Shown: positions 46,294-55,703, counted from the first letter of the stretch. The stretch is 64,000 bases of DNA from Cellulophaga fucicola (GCF_900119145.1 NZ_FPIY01000001.1:186001-250000); one strand, 5' to 3'. Program-made: numbers and translations. Notes: generated from the letters alone by a model not told the origin.

Positions 46294-47085
46294 ATGAGTA
46301 ACGAATTAAAAGTGCCAACAATGGCAGAGTTATTTGCCGAGGGTAAACAACCAGAAGTATTATTTTGGGTTGGCTGTGCAGGAAGTTTTGATGATAGAGC
46401 TAAAAAAATCACCAAAGCATTTGTAAAAATATTAAATAAAGCAAACGTAAGTTTTGCTGTTTTAGGTACAGAAGAAAGTTGTACTGGAGATCCTGCAAAA
46501 AGAGCAGGGAACGAGTTTCTGTTTCAAATGCAAGCCGTTACCAATATAGAGGTGATGAATGCATATGAAGTAAAAAAGGTGGTAACAGCTTGTCCTCATT
46601 GTTTTAATACAATTAAAAACGAATATCCGGGATTAGGCGGTAACTACGAGGTTGTTCACCATACACAGTTTTTAAAAGATTTATTAACTGAGGGAAAAAT
46701 AACAATGGAAGGTGGTCAATATAAAGGAAAACGTATTACTTTTCACGATCCTTGTTACTTAGGTAGAGCAAATGGTGTGTATGAAGCACCTAGAGATCTA
46801 ATACGTAAGTTAGATGCAGAGCTTGTAGAAATGAAAAACTGCAAGAAAAAAGGATTATGTTGTGGTGCAGGTGGTGCTCAAATGTTTAAAGAACCAGAAA
46901 ATGGTAGCAAAGATGTTAATGTAGAACGTACGGAGCAAGCATTAGATACTAAGCCAGAAATTATAGCAGCTGGTTGTCCTTTTTGTAATACAATGATGAC
47001 GGACGGTGTTAAGAGTAAAGAAAAAGAAGGAGATGTAGAAGTTCTAGATATTGCAGAACTTATTGCTAATGCAGAAGATTTGTAA
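46294..47085 (+). CDS. CCG-domain Fe-S protein (HdrB/GlcF/LutA-like)
   Basis: A 263-residue soluble iron-sulfur protein with two cysteine-rich CCG domains: the first from VGCAGSFDDRAKK (~27-39) to ACPHCFNTIKNEYPG (~103-117), the second from FHDPCYLGR (~152-160) through LCCGAGGAQMF (~191-201) to AGCPFCNTMM. In HdrB these motifs hold non-cubane 4Fe-4S clusters that split disulfides. In GlcF/LutA they serve hydroxyacid oxidation. Here the only partner is the membrane Fe-S protein just upstream, so a role in quinone-linked thiol or hydroxyacid oxidation is inference. Confidence 0.88.
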   Translation: MSNELKVPTMAELFAEGKQPEVLFWVGCAGSFDDRAKKITKAFVKILNKANVSFAVLGTEESCTGDPAKRAGNEFLFQMQAVTNIEVMNAYEVKKVVTACPHCFNTIKNEYPGLGGNYEVVHHTQFLKDLLTEGKITMEGGQYKGKRITFHDPCYLGRANGVYEAPRDLIRKLDAELVEMKNCKKKGLCCGAGGAQMFKEPENGSKDVNVERTEQALDTKPEIIAAGCPFCNTMMTDGVKSKEKEGDVEVLDIAELIANAEDL

Positions 47086-47153
47086 AATAATCTTTTAGGT
47101 AGAATGGAAGTTTTTAAATATTAAACGTCTATTTACTTTTAATAAAAATATAT

Positions 47154-47642
47154 ATGCTAGTAGATTTTAAAGAATTGTCAGACACATCTCGTGTTTGGAT
47201 ATACCAGGCCAGTAGGTCTTTATCAGATCAAGAATTATTAGAAATTGAAGAAGGTTTGAAATCTTTTATTGTAGACTGGACAGCGCACGGTAGTGAGCTT
47301 ACTGCTGGTTACGAAATTAAGTACAAACGTTTTATCATTTTAGCACTAGACCAAACCAATGCATCTGCAACAGGTTGTTCTATAGATGCATCTGTACATT
47401 TTATTCAGTCTTTAGAGAAAAAGTACGAGATAGATTTGTTAGATAAAATGAATGTCTCTTACAAGCAAGGAGAATTTATTGCATATAAGAATTTAATCGA
47501 CTTTAAGAAAATGGCAAAAAATAAGTCAGTTTCTAAAAAAACCATTGTATTTAACAACTTAGTGGCTAATAAGCACGAGTATGTAAATCATTGGGAAGTT
47601 CCAGCAGAAGAAAGTTGGCACGGTAGATTTATGGTTGTATAA
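47154..47642 (+). CDS. Uncharacterised conserved flavobacterial protein
   Basis: A 162-residue cytoplasmic protein of unknown function. Homologues are often labelled ABC transporter ATPase, but there is no Walker A, Walker B or ABC signature here. Visible features are DTSRVWIYQASRSL (~9-22), a helix to ~43, TAGYEIKYKRFIILALDQ (~52-69), a TGCSIDASVHFIQSLEKKY block (~75-93) and the C-terminal EESWHGRFMVV. The conserved Cys, His and Trp positions suggest a small enzyme or binding protein. 68 bases follow the Fe-S gene, so it may be in the same operon. Confidence 0.75.
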   Translation: MLVDFKELSDTSRVWIYQASRSLSDQELLEIEEGLKSFIVDWTAHGSELTAGYEIKYKRFIILALDQTNASATGCSIDASVHFIQSLEKKYEIDLLDKMNVSYKQGEFIAYKNLIDFKKMAKNKSVSKKTIVFNNLVANKHEYVNHWEVPAEESWHGRFMVV

Positions 47643-47744
47643 AAATAGTTTCCCAAGTCTTTTTTTTTACTTCTTCTATCTAAATAGAACAAAGTTCTTA
47701 ACCTAAAAAGTTTACCCAAGAACAAACCTGTTTTACCCTAATTT

Positions 47745-50681
47745 ATGCGGTTATTTTTATCAATTTCTTTATTCTTTTTTAGTTTTTTAGTAGTTAATGC
47801 TCAGGAATTAGATTCGTTAGTGCCCACTGTAGATCCTTTACTAACTAAGGATTATGTTTTGCAAAAAAGATGGGTAGATGACCAGTACAATGCTATGACT
47901 TTAGATGAAAAAGTTGGGCAATTGTTTATGGTTAGTGTAGCGTCTGATCAAAGTAAACAAGCAACAGCTAAAATTAAAGAGCTTGTTACTAAAGAACATA
48001 TTGGGGGAGTTATATTTTCTAAGGGAGGTCCTATTCGTCAGGCTAAATTAACCAACACATACCAAAAAGCAGCAAAAATACCGTTACTTATTGGTATGGA
48101 TGCAGAATGGGGTTTGGCTATGCGTTTAGATTCTACTTACGCGTTTCCTTGGAATATGACCTTGGGAGCAATTAAAAATAATGCTGTTGTAGAAAAAGTA
48201 GCAGAACAAATAGGTAAACACACCAAACGTATTGGTGTACATATAAATTTTGCGCCAGATATAGATATTAATACAAACCCTTTAAACCCTATAATAGGAA
48301 ACAGATCTTTTGGAGAACAAAAAGAAAACGTAGCTAAAAAGGGGATTGCTTTTGTAAACGGATTTGAAAAAGCAGGCGTACTGTCTAGCGGTAAACATTT
48401 TCCAGGTCATGGAGATACAGCAACGGATTCTCATAAAACCTTACCTGTCATTAATTTTACTAAAGAAAGATTAGACAGTATAGAGTTATATCCATTTAAA
48501 GAACTTATAAAACACGGAGGTTTAAGTAGTGTAATGATTGCACATTTAAATATTCCTAGTTTAGAAGAAAGACCAAATTATCCGTCATCTTTATCAGAAA
48601 ATATAGTAACTAATTTATTGCAAGAAGAATTACAGTTTAAAGGCTTAGTTTTTACAGATGCTTTAAATATGAAAGGTGTTGCAGACCATACAGATCCAGG
48701 AGACGCAGATTTAACAGCTTTTTTAGCTGGGAACGATATTTTATTGATGCCTTTAGATGTTGCAAAAGGAAAACAGAAAATAATAGAAGCTTTTAATTAT
48801 GGTGTTATTTCTGAAGAGCGATTGGCACATTCAGTTAAGAAGATTTTAAAAGCGAAATACAAAGCAGGTTTACACAAGCACAAACTAGTAAATCTTAAAA
48901 ATTTGTATGAAGATTTAAATACATTAGAAAATGACTTAGTGTATGAAGAAGCAATTGAAGAAGCAATTACGGTTGTAAAAAATAAGCTAGATTTAATTCC
49001 TGTTGTAAAACTAGAGAATAAAAAAATTGCATATTTAAGTTTAGGAGATGCGTCTGGGGATGACTTTTTACAAGAGCTAAAAAACTACACGACTATTACA
49101 GAAGTAAAAGAGGATAACTTACAAATACTGTTGCAAAAATTAAAGCAGTTTAATATTGTAATTCTTGGGCATCACAAGAGTAATGGTAGTCCTTGGAAAT
49201 CGTATAGATTTTCTCAAAAAGATTTAGAAATAGTAAAAGCAGTATCGGCATTAAGAACATCTAACTCTATCTTGGTAAATTTTGCAAAGCCATATTCACT
49301 TTTAGATATAGATATGTCTGCTTTAGATGTTGTGGTAATGGGATACCAAAACAGTACCTTGGCACAACAAAAAACTGCACAATTACTATTTGGAGCAATA
49401 GGAGCAAAAGGCAAGTTGCCTGTTTCTATAAGTTCTAAATATCCTGTAGGTACAGGAGTTAAATTTGAGTCTCTAAAAAGATTAGGGTACGATTATCCTG
49501 AGCGTGTAGGCTTAAGTAGATACGGCTTACAGAAGATAGATACTATGGTCTTGGCTGGTATAGATTCTTTAATGTTTCCTGGAGCACAAGTTTTAGTAGC
49601 TAGAAAAGGAAAAATAATTTATAATAAGAGTTTTGGTAAACCAACCTACGAGTCTACCGATAAAATTACAAACAACTACATATACGACTTAGCTTCAGTA
49701 ACCAAAATTTTAGGTACACTACCTATGATTATGAAAATGGAGGAGGAGAATAAAATTACTCTAAACAATACCTTTAAAGACTTAAATCCTGCGTATGCAG
49801 ACACCGAATTAAAAGATGTAACTGTTTTAAAAGCACTGTCTCATTATGGTAGATTACCTGCTTGGATAGCTTTTTACGTAAGTACACTAGATAAAAATAG
49901 AAAACCATCTAAGGAGTTTTATAGTAGTGAAGAATCTACAGATTACCCATATAAAGTTTTTGATCATTTATATTTAACAAAAGCCTATAAAGATTCTATT
50001 TACAATAGAATAGGTAGACAAGATTTAAAATCTAATAGATATAGGTATAGTGATGTAGGTTATTATGTATTTAAAAAGTACATAGAAGATACGTATAATG
50101 ATGATTTAGATAAGTTGGTAGATGGTTTTTTGTATCAATCTATAGGAGCAAATCGTACAGCTTACAACCCTTTAGATAAGTTTTCTAAGGATATGATTGT
50201 ACCCTCTGAAAAAGATAATTATTACCGTTATGCAACTGTACAAGGATATGTGCATGATATGGGAGCAGCAATGCAAGGTGGAGTGGGTGGCCATGCAGGA
50301 TTATTTAGCAATGCCAATGATGTAGCAAAAATTATGCAAATGTACTTACAAGGTGGTTATTATGGAGGTACGCGTTATTTTAAAGAGCGTACTATTAAAA
50401 AATTTAATACCTGCTATTTTTGCGATGAAGATGTCCGTAGAGGGGTAGGTTTTGATAAGCCACAAATAAAAGGATCAGGCTCTACCTGTGGTTGTGTGTC
50501 AAGAAAAAGTTTTGGTCATAGTGGTTTTACAGGAACCTATACATGGGCAGATCCAGAAGAAGAAATAGTGTATGTGTTTTTATCTAATAGAACTTATCCT
50601 ACCCAAAATAATAACCTTTTAGTTAAATCTGGGTTAAGAACAAGAATTCAACAAGTAATTTACGACTCCATACTAAATTAA
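47745..50681 (+). CDS. GH3 beta-N-acetylglucosaminidase fused to a class C beta-lactamase-like serine hydrolase
   Basis: A 978-residue exported bifunctional protein. Signal peptide ~1-19 (ends VNAQ). The GH3 domain (~45-400) has the NagZ-type His/Asp dyad motif KHFPGHGDT (~217-225) and the nucleophile in FTDALNMKG (~300). A GH3 C-terminal-like domain follows (~410-580). The serine hydrolase domain (~600-978) has S-x-x-K in LASVTKI (~652), Tyr in RYSDVGYY (~768) and GHSGFTGT near 929 in place of the KTG box. It could remove GlcNAc from muropeptides and trim the peptide in one pass. Known in Flavobacteria as a fused pair. Confidence 0.9.
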   Translation: MRLFLSISLFFFSFLVVNAQELDSLVPTVDPLLTKDYVLQKRWVDDQYNAMTLDEKVGQLFMVSVASDQSKQATAKIKELVTKEHIGGVIFSKGGPIRQAKLTNTYQKAAKIPLLIGMDAEWGLAMRLDSTYAFPWNMTLGAIKNNAVVEKVAEQIGKHTKRIGVHINFAPDIDINTNPLNPIIGNRSFGEQKENVAKKGIAFVNGFEKAGVLSSGKHFPGHGDTATDSHKTLPVINFTKERLDSIELYPFKELIKHGGLSSVMIAHLNIPSLEERPNYPSSLSENIVTNLLQEELQFKGLVFTDALNMKGVADHTDPGDADLTAFLAGNDILLMPLDVAKGKQKIIEAFNYGVISEERLAHSVKKILKAKYKAGLHKHKLVNLKNLYEDLNTLENDLVYEEAIEEAITVVKNKLDLIPVVKLENKKIAYLSLGDASGDDFLQELKNYTTITEVKEDNLQILLQKLKQFNIVILGHHKSNGSPWKSYRFSQKDLEIVKAVSALRTSNSILVNFAKPYSLLDIDMSALDVVVMGYQNSTLAQQKTAQLLFGAIGAKGKLPVSISSKYPVGTGVKFESLKRLGYDYPERVGLSRYGLQKIDTMVLAGIDSLMFPGAQVLVARKGKIIYNKSFGKPTYESTDKITNNYIYDLASVTKILGTLPMIMKMEEENKITLNNTFKDLNPAYADTELKDVTVLKALSHYGRLPAWIAFYVSTLDKNRKPSKEFYSSEESTDYPYKVFDHLYLTKAYKDSIYNRIGRQDLKSNRYRYSDVGYYVFKKYIEDTYNDDLDKLVDGFLYQSIGANRTAYNPLDKFSKDMIVPSEKDNYYRYATVQGYVHDMGAAMQGGVGGHAGLFSNANDVAKIMQMYLQGGYYGGTRYFKERTIKKFNTCYFCDEDVRRGVGFDKPQIKGSGSTCGCVSRKSFGHSGFTGTYTWADPEEEIVYVFLSNRTYPTQNNNLLVKSGLRTRIQQVIYDSILN

Positions 50682-50686
50682 AATAG

Positions 50687-50694
50687 TAATTTTG
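50687..50694 (+). promoter_or_regulatory. Candidate -7 promoter box immediately before bshA
   Basis: TAATTTTG, an exact TAnnTTTG match lying wholly in the 18-base gap between two genes. The start would fall within about two bases of the bshA ATG at 50700, implying a leaderless transcript. Coincidence is possible. Confidence 0.35.
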
Positions 50695-50699
50695 TTATA

Positions 50700-51845
50700 A
50701 TGAAAATAGCTATAGTTTGTTACCCAACGTTTGGAGGAAGTGGTGTAGTTGCCACTGAGTTAGGAATTGCTCTTGCAAATAGAGGACATGAGATACATTT
50801 TGTAACGTATAGACAACCGGTAAGGTTAGAGCTTTTAAACGAGCGTATACATTTTCACGAAGTAAACGTACCAGAATATCCATTGTTTCAATACCAGCCA
50901 TACGAGTTGGCTTTATCTAGTAAATTAGTAGATACAGTTAAGTTTTTTGGTATAGAAATGTTACACGTACATTATGCAATACCGCACGCATATGCGGGGT
51001 ATATGGCAAAAAAGATGTTAGAGGAAGAAGGAATTTATATTCCAATGGTAACAACACTACACGGTACAGATATTACATTGGTAGGTAAGCATCCGTTTTA
51101 CAAACCAGCGGTAACATTTAGCATTAATAAGTCTGAGGTTGTTACGTCTGTATCAGAAAACTTAAAGCAAAGTACATTAGATCTTTTTCATATAAAAAAA
51201 GAAATACATGTAGTTCCAAATTTTATAGATAAAACTAATTATAACGCAGATTATACAGATTGTCAACGTTCTTTAATGGCAAATGATAATGAGCGAATTA
51301 TAACGCACATAAGTAACTTTAGAAAGGTAAAAAGAATACCTGATGTTGTGCAAATATTTAAACAAATACAAGATAAGACTGCAGCTAAATTGGTCATGGT
51401 AGGTGAGGGGCCAGAAAAAGCAAAAGCAGAGCAATTAGCAGAAGAATTAGGTATAAAAGACAAGGTTGTTTTTTTAGGAAACAGCAACGAGGTAGATCGT
51501 ATTTTATGTTTTACAGATTTATTCTTATTACCATCAGAAACAGAAAGTTTTGGTTTGGCAGCTTTAGAAGCTATGATGCATAGAGTACCTGTAATCTCTA
51601 GCAACACAGGTGGTATACCAGAAGTTAATGTAGATGGCGTAACTGGTTATATGAGTAATGTAGGTGATGTAGATGATATGGCATTAAATGCATTAAAGAT
51701 TTTAAAGGACGATGAAACTTTAAATAGATTTAAGGATAACGCAGAAAAAGAGGCGCATAAGTTTGACATCGTAAACATTCTTCCTATGTATGAAAAAATC
51801 TATGAAGATGCCTTTAAAAAGTACTATAAAAATTTGCATCAATAA
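50700..51845 (+). CDS. bshA: N-acetyl-alpha-D-glucosaminyl L-malate synthase
   Basis: The first enzyme of bacillithiol biosynthesis, joining GlcNAc from UDP-GlcNAc to L-malate. A 381-residue GT4 glycosyltransferase. BshA-specific segments are CYPTFGGSGVVATELG (~7-22), EIHFVTYRQPVRL (~32-44), LHVHYAIPHAYAGYMAKK (~84-101) and TTLHGTDITLVG (~118-129). The donor site is PSETESFGLAALEAM (~277-291). No bshB or bshC gene is in the window. It follows the GH3 fusion by 18 bases. Confidence 0.93.
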   Translation: MKIAIVCYPTFGGSGVVATELGIALANRGHEIHFVTYRQPVRLELLNERIHFHEVNVPEYPLFQYQPYELALSSKLVDTVKFFGIEMLHVHYAIPHAYAGYMAKKMLEEEGIYIPMVTTLHGTDITLVGKHPFYKPAVTFSINKSEVVTSVSENLKQSTLDLFHIKKEIHVVPNFIDKTNYNADYTDCQRSLMANDNERIITHISNFRKVKRIPDVVQIFKQIQDKTAAKLVMVGEGPEKAKAEQLAEELGIKDKVVFLGNSNEVDRILCFTDLFLLPSETESFGLAALEAMMHRVPVISSNTGGIPEVNVDGVTGYMSNVGDVDDMALNALKILKDDETLNRFKDNAEKEAHKFDIVNILPMYEKIYEDAFKKYYKNLHQ

Positions 51846-51905
51846 GTTTTGTTAAATACTGTTACACATCGATAAAAGTTGCCCTTTATAAGGTTTTATT
51901 GGGTG

Positions 51906-51913
51906 TAGTTTTG
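51906..51913 (+). promoter_or_regulatory. Candidate -7 promoter box before the left MBOAT-SGNH pair
   Basis: TAGTTTTG, an exact TAnnTTTG element in the 257-base gap after bshA, with a TTG 24 bases upstream (one base beyond the usual 17-23). It predicts a long leader of about 185 bases before the MBOAT ATG. TACCTTTT at ~52027 is a weaker alternative. Confidence 0.4.
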
Positions 51914-52102
51914 TAACTATCTAAATTAGTTGACTTATATCTAAATTTTATGTTTTATGCTTCTTTGTGTTAGATTATCAGTACTTTATGTTTTTGTCTA
52001 ATTGATAAGAACTAGCACTAAATGAATACCTTTTTTTAATATTAGGAAAAATAAAACAGAGACTTTAGAAAAAGAGAATATAAATATAACTTTTAATTTA
52101 AG

Positions 52103-53551
52103 ATGCTTTTTAATTCTATAGATTTTGCAATTTTTTTGCCGGTAGTGTTTATACTCTATTGGTTTGTTCTTAATCGTAATTTAAAAGCACAGAACTTATT
52201 ATTATTAGTTGCCAGTTATGTCTTTTATGGTTGGTGGGACTGGAGATTTTTATCTTTAATAGCGTTTAGTACTTTAGTAGATTATACCCTTGGAGTTCTT
52301 TTAGGAAAAGAAGAAAAAGAAAGTAAACGAAAAATCTATTTATGGATAAGTGTTATTGTAAATCTTGGATTTTTAGGTTTCTTTAAATACTATAACTTCT
52401 TTGTCGAAAGCTTTGTGGATGCATTTACTTTTTTCGGTCAAGATATAAAAGTAGGAAGCCTTTCTATTATATTACCGGTAGGTATTAGTTTCTATACTTT
52501 TCAGACTTTAAGTTATACCATAGACGTTTACAAACGAAACCTAGAACCAACAAAAAAGTTTATAGCCTTTGCAGCTTTTGTTAGCTTTTTTCCGCAATTA
52601 GTTGCTGGTCCTATAGAAAGGGCATCAAATTTACTGCCTCAAATACTTAAAAAAAGAACCTTTAATTATTGCGAAGCTAAAGATGGGTTACGCTTAATGT
52701 TATGGGGTTTGTTTAAGAAAGTGGTAATAGCAGATTCTTTATCGCCCATAGTAAATGATATTTTTTCTAATTATAGTACCTTATCTTCTCCGGTATTAAT
52801 TATGGGAGCTGTTTTCTTTGCTTTTCAGATTTACGGAGACTTTAGTGGGTATTCAGACATAGCTATAGGTACATCAAAACTATTTGGAATAGAATTGATG
52901 TCTAACTTTAAATTCCCTTACTTCTCTAAGAACATAGGAGAGTTTTGGAGACGCTGGCATATTTCTTTGTCTACTTGGTTTAGAGATTATCTTTATATTC
53001 CGTTAGGAGGCTCTAGAGGCTCTAAAATGGTTGGAATAAGAAATGTATTTGCTATTTTCTTGGTAAGTGGATTTTGGCACGGAGCAAATTGGACATTTAT
53101 TTTCTGGGGACTTTTTCACGCATTATTATTTTTACCTAGTTTTTTAATAGGAACCAATAGAAAATATGCAGAAGTTAAAAACACCCGTTTAAATGTGTTG
53201 GCAATGATATCTAATGTATACAGAACATTGCTAACCTTTATATTAGTTACAATTGGATGGGTCTTTTTTAGAAGTGAAACTATTACAGACTCTTTTAGTT
53301 ATTTAAAACGAATTGGATCAAGTTTTTCGGGAATACCATACATACATCCTAATGGATATAGATTAGTAGATTATATAGTGCTACTTGTATTTTTTATAGT
53401 TTATGAATACATTATAAGAAATAATGAGAGAAAGCCAATTGGCTTTAAAAATAGATATGTTCGTTTGTTTGTTTATATATTATTGGTGTTTTTAATGTTG
53501 TTGTTTTATGACGATGGTGTAGATAGATCATTTATTTACTTTCAATTTTAG
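52103..53551 (+). CDS. MBOAT family O-acyltransferase (AlgI-like), left copy
   Basis: A 482-residue polytopic membrane protein that should move an acyl (often acetyl) group across the membrane to an exported glycan. Family features are the opening MLFNSIDFAIFLPVVFILYW, LPVGISFYTFQTLSYTIDVY (~127-146), FFPQLVAGPIERA (~169-181), the FGEFWRRWHISLSTW-type loop (~275-292), and the catalytic His in SGFWHGANW (~327). It ends SFIYFQF, the same last residues as the right-hand copy. Its SGNH partner starts 4 bases later, as in AlgI/AlgJ and PatA/PatB pairs. Confidence 0.93.
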   Translation: MLFNSIDFAIFLPVVFILYWFVLNRNLKAQNLLLLVASYVFYGWWDWRFLSLIAFSTLVDYTLGVLLGKEEKESKRKIYLWISVIVNLGFLGFFKYYNFFVESFVDAFTFFGQDIKVGSLSIILPVGISFYTFQTLSYTIDVYKRNLEPTKKFIAFAAFVSFFPQLVAGPIERASNLLPQILKKRTFNYCEAKDGLRLMLWGLFKKVVIADSLSPIVNDIFSNYSTLSSPVLIMGAVFFAFQIYGDFSGYSDIAIGTSKLFGIELMSNFKFPYFSKNIGEFWRRWHISLSTWFRDYLYIPLGGSRGSKMVGIRNVFAIFLVSGFWHGANWTFIFWGLFHALLFLPSFLIGTNRKYAEVKNTRLNVLAMISNVYRTLLTFILVTIGWVFFRSETITDSFSYLKRIGSSFSGIPYIHPNGYRLVDYIVLLVFFIVYEYIIRNNERKPIGFKNRYVRLFVYILLVFLMLLFYDDGVDRSFIYFQF

Positions 53552-53555
53552 AAGT

Positions 53556-54506
53556 ATGAAAAGAGTTATATTAAAATTTGTAATATATAGTTTAGTGCTA
53601 GTTCTTGCTTTAGAATTGTTAGTTCGTGTTTTTCATTTACATAATGAAAGACCAGAACGATATTTAGATGAGTATGGCGTTGAAAAATGGGTGCCAAACC
53701 AGGAAGGATATTCTGTTACAGGAAATAGAAAACAAAATGTGGGAGCATACAGAATTAATAATTTTGGATTTAATTCTGTTTATGATGATTATACAGTATC
53801 TAAAGACAGTATAGAGGTCGCTATTGTTGGAGATTCGTTTATTGAAGGATTTCATCAAAATTATACAAACTCAATTAGTAGAAAGGTAGAAAAAAAGTTA
53901 CCCAATATAAAAGTATTAGAATTTGGATATGCAGGCTATAATTTATCTGAAGAGTTGAATTTAATAGCATCTTATAATCATCTGTTTAAAGATATAGATA
54001 GAGTAGTTATTTATATGAGGTATACAGACGATTTAATTACAGGGGAATATAAGGTATCTGGTAGATTATCTTTAGATACACCGGTAAATAGATTGCTTAA
54101 AAAAAGCAAGTTAATTGTCTATGCAAAAGATATAGGTGCTTTTGACCCTATTAAAGATAAAATTGCAGCGACAATTAACTTTGTAAAGGGTGTAAAAACA
54201 CCTGAGGTAAAAGAAACTAATAAGGATGCTATATATCTTGCGAACTTTAAAAAACTAATAAAAACATATAATTACGACAAAGAAAAAAATGTTTTATTGT
54301 TAGATTATAGTCTTTGTTCTAGTGAATTTTTGAGTTATTTAAAACAAAACAACTTTAAAACAATTGATTTTAGTTCCGATTTTATAAAGAGTAAAGAACC
54401 TAAAACTTTAATCTATGATCAGCACTGGAATAATCTAGGAAGAGAAATTATAGCAGACGAAATTGTAAATTACATTAAAAATGAAAATATTGAGTTAGTG
54501 AAATAA
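53556..54506 (+). CDS. Membrane-anchored SGNH/GDSL-like protein, left copy
   Basis: A 316-residue protein with one N-terminal helix (~5-22) and a periplasmic SGNH-like domain. Block I is VAIVGDSFIEGF (~88-99, Ser nucleophile in GDS). A Gly-containing EFGYAGYN segment (~122-129) and a C-terminal block DQHWNNLGREI (~289-299) give the Asp-His pair. It is the natural partner of the MBOAT gene just before it, probably acting as the periplasmic O-acetyltransferase or acetyl carrier step. Convergent with the GNAT array, 14 bases from its last gene. Confidence 0.8.
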   Translation: MKRVILKFVIYSLVLVLALELLVRVFHLHNERPERYLDEYGVEKWVPNQEGYSVTGNRKQNVGAYRINNFGFNSVYDDYTVSKDSIEVAIVGDSFIEGFHQNYTNSISRKVEKKLPNIKVLEFGYAGYNLSEELNLIASYNHLFKDIDRVVIYMRYTDDLITGEYKVSGRLSLDTPVNRLLKKSKLIVYAKDIGAFDPIKDKIAATINFVKGVKTPEVKETNKDAIYLANFKKLIKTYNYDKEKNVLLLDYSLCSSEFLSYLKQNNFKTIDFSSDFIKSKEPKTLIYDQHWNNLGREIIADEIVNYIKNENIELVK

Positions 54507-54531
54507 TAGTCATTACTATTTTATTTTTTGC
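54505..54531 (+). terminator. Weak terminator after the left SGNH gene
   Basis: A 6-base stem AATAGT/ACTATT (54505-54510 and 54515-54520) with a CATT loop, followed by TTATTTTTTG. It overlaps the SGNH stop codon and lies only a few bases from the convergent array. AT-only, so weak. Confidence 0.4.
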
Positions 54532-55684
54532 TAACTTTTTGATATTCATTTTCACTTATAATTAGGTAATTGTTCTCTGCTATTAGATATATTTTTATAG
54601 TATCTACGTGTTTTGTAGTTGTATAAGCAAAGTCATACATATATTTTTTTAAAAAATTATAGTCCTTAGTATCAATTGCAATTTCTTTTGAACTATTTAA
54701 ATTAAATTGTTCTGTACCTTTGGTTTTTGTTATTGCCGAAACGGTAATGTTTTCATCCGCTTCTTCAAATTGTTTGCTTTTTAGAAACTTGGTTTTAAGG
54801 TTCGGAATTATTTCATTTATTTTTTTCGCCTTTAAATTTTCTTTAAGCTTTATTTTAAAGATCTCTGTTTTTCCTTTAATCTTAGACAGGAGACTAGCTT
54901 TAGAATAGGTTATATGGTGTTCAAAATTATAAATTGTATCGCTCCACCTTCTTTTGTAATCCATACCGCCAACTCCCATTTCATAAAGCACATAGTTGTT
55001 AGTACAACACCATTCTACTTGTTTGTATATTTCAACATGGCCTAATCCAAATTTAGAATAGTTAATATCGTATGAAGAAATGGTACTAAATAACATTTTA
55101 CCAAAATGATAATTTAAAGAGATTTCTATAGGTTTGTCTTCATCATAAATAACAAAAAGGGAAGCTTGTTTGTTTTTTATTTTCTCGTAAGTTTCATCTA
55201 GTAAAATATCCCATTTATAGAGTTCTTTGTTTACTTCATTTCGCTGCTTAAATCTATTTATAATCATTTCTTTTAACGAGTTAAAAATAAACTCGTAAGT
55301 ATCTTTAGAAATTTCACCGTAATACAATTTGTAGGTTATAGAAAAACAAGCTTCTAATCTATTTACATACCTACGAATTATACTTCTGTATTTAGATTTA
55401 AATTGACGTTGTAAATAAGTGTCAATTGTAGAATCTGAATTTAAATGTATAGCATAACCCCAATTGTTCTGAGCTATTATTTTATGCGCTATTGTTGCGT
55501 CTTTTATATGTAGTTTAATATAACTTGGCACCAAACTTAAAGATAAGTTCTTAGTGTTTATATCATTGTTAATAGTAGTGTTCTCTATCTGCTCGTTAAA
55601 ATAGTTAAGAGAAGTAACTACAGAAGGGATAGAATTACCTTTGAATAAGTGTGTGTTAAATATTATTTTATTGGTTGAAGTCAT
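54521..55684 (-). CDS. FemAB/BioF2-like GNAT acyltransferase, array copy 1 (last in operon)
   Basis: A 387-residue member of a GNAT (Acetyltransf_6/BioF2-like) family, one of six adjacent paralogues. Shared blocks here are NRLEACF (~108-114), YYGEISKDTY (~121-130), RFKQRNE (~144-150), ASLFVIYDEDKPIEISLN (~174-191), YDINYSKFGLGH (~205-216), EWC (~224) and KRRW (~244). A basic amphipathic stretch (~265-310) follows, then the shared C-terminal module with YNFLKKYMYDF (~343). No signal peptide or membrane helix. It lies 19 bases after copy 2. Substrate unknown. Confidence 0.8.
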   Translation of the reverse strand: MTSTNKIIFNTHLFKGNSIPSVVTSLNYFNEQIENTTINNDINTKNLSLSLVPSYIKLHIKDATIAHKIIAQNNWGYAIHLNSDSTIDTYLQRQFKSKYRSIIRRYVNRLEACFSITYKLYYGEISKDTYEFIFNSLKEMIINRFKQRNEVNKELYKWDILLDETYEKIKNKQASLFVIYDEDKPIEISLNYHFGKMLFSTISSYDINYSKFGLGHVEIYKQVEWCCTNNYVLYEMGVGGMDYKRRWSDTIYNFEHHITYSKASLLSKIKGKTEIFKIKLKENLKAKKINEIIPNLKTKFLKSKQFEEADENITVSAITKTKGTEQFNLNSSKEIAIDTKDYNFLKKYMYDFAYTTTKHVDTIKIYLIAENNYLIISENEYQKVSKK

Positions 55685-55703
55685 TGAAACTTATTCTAAA
55701 TAT

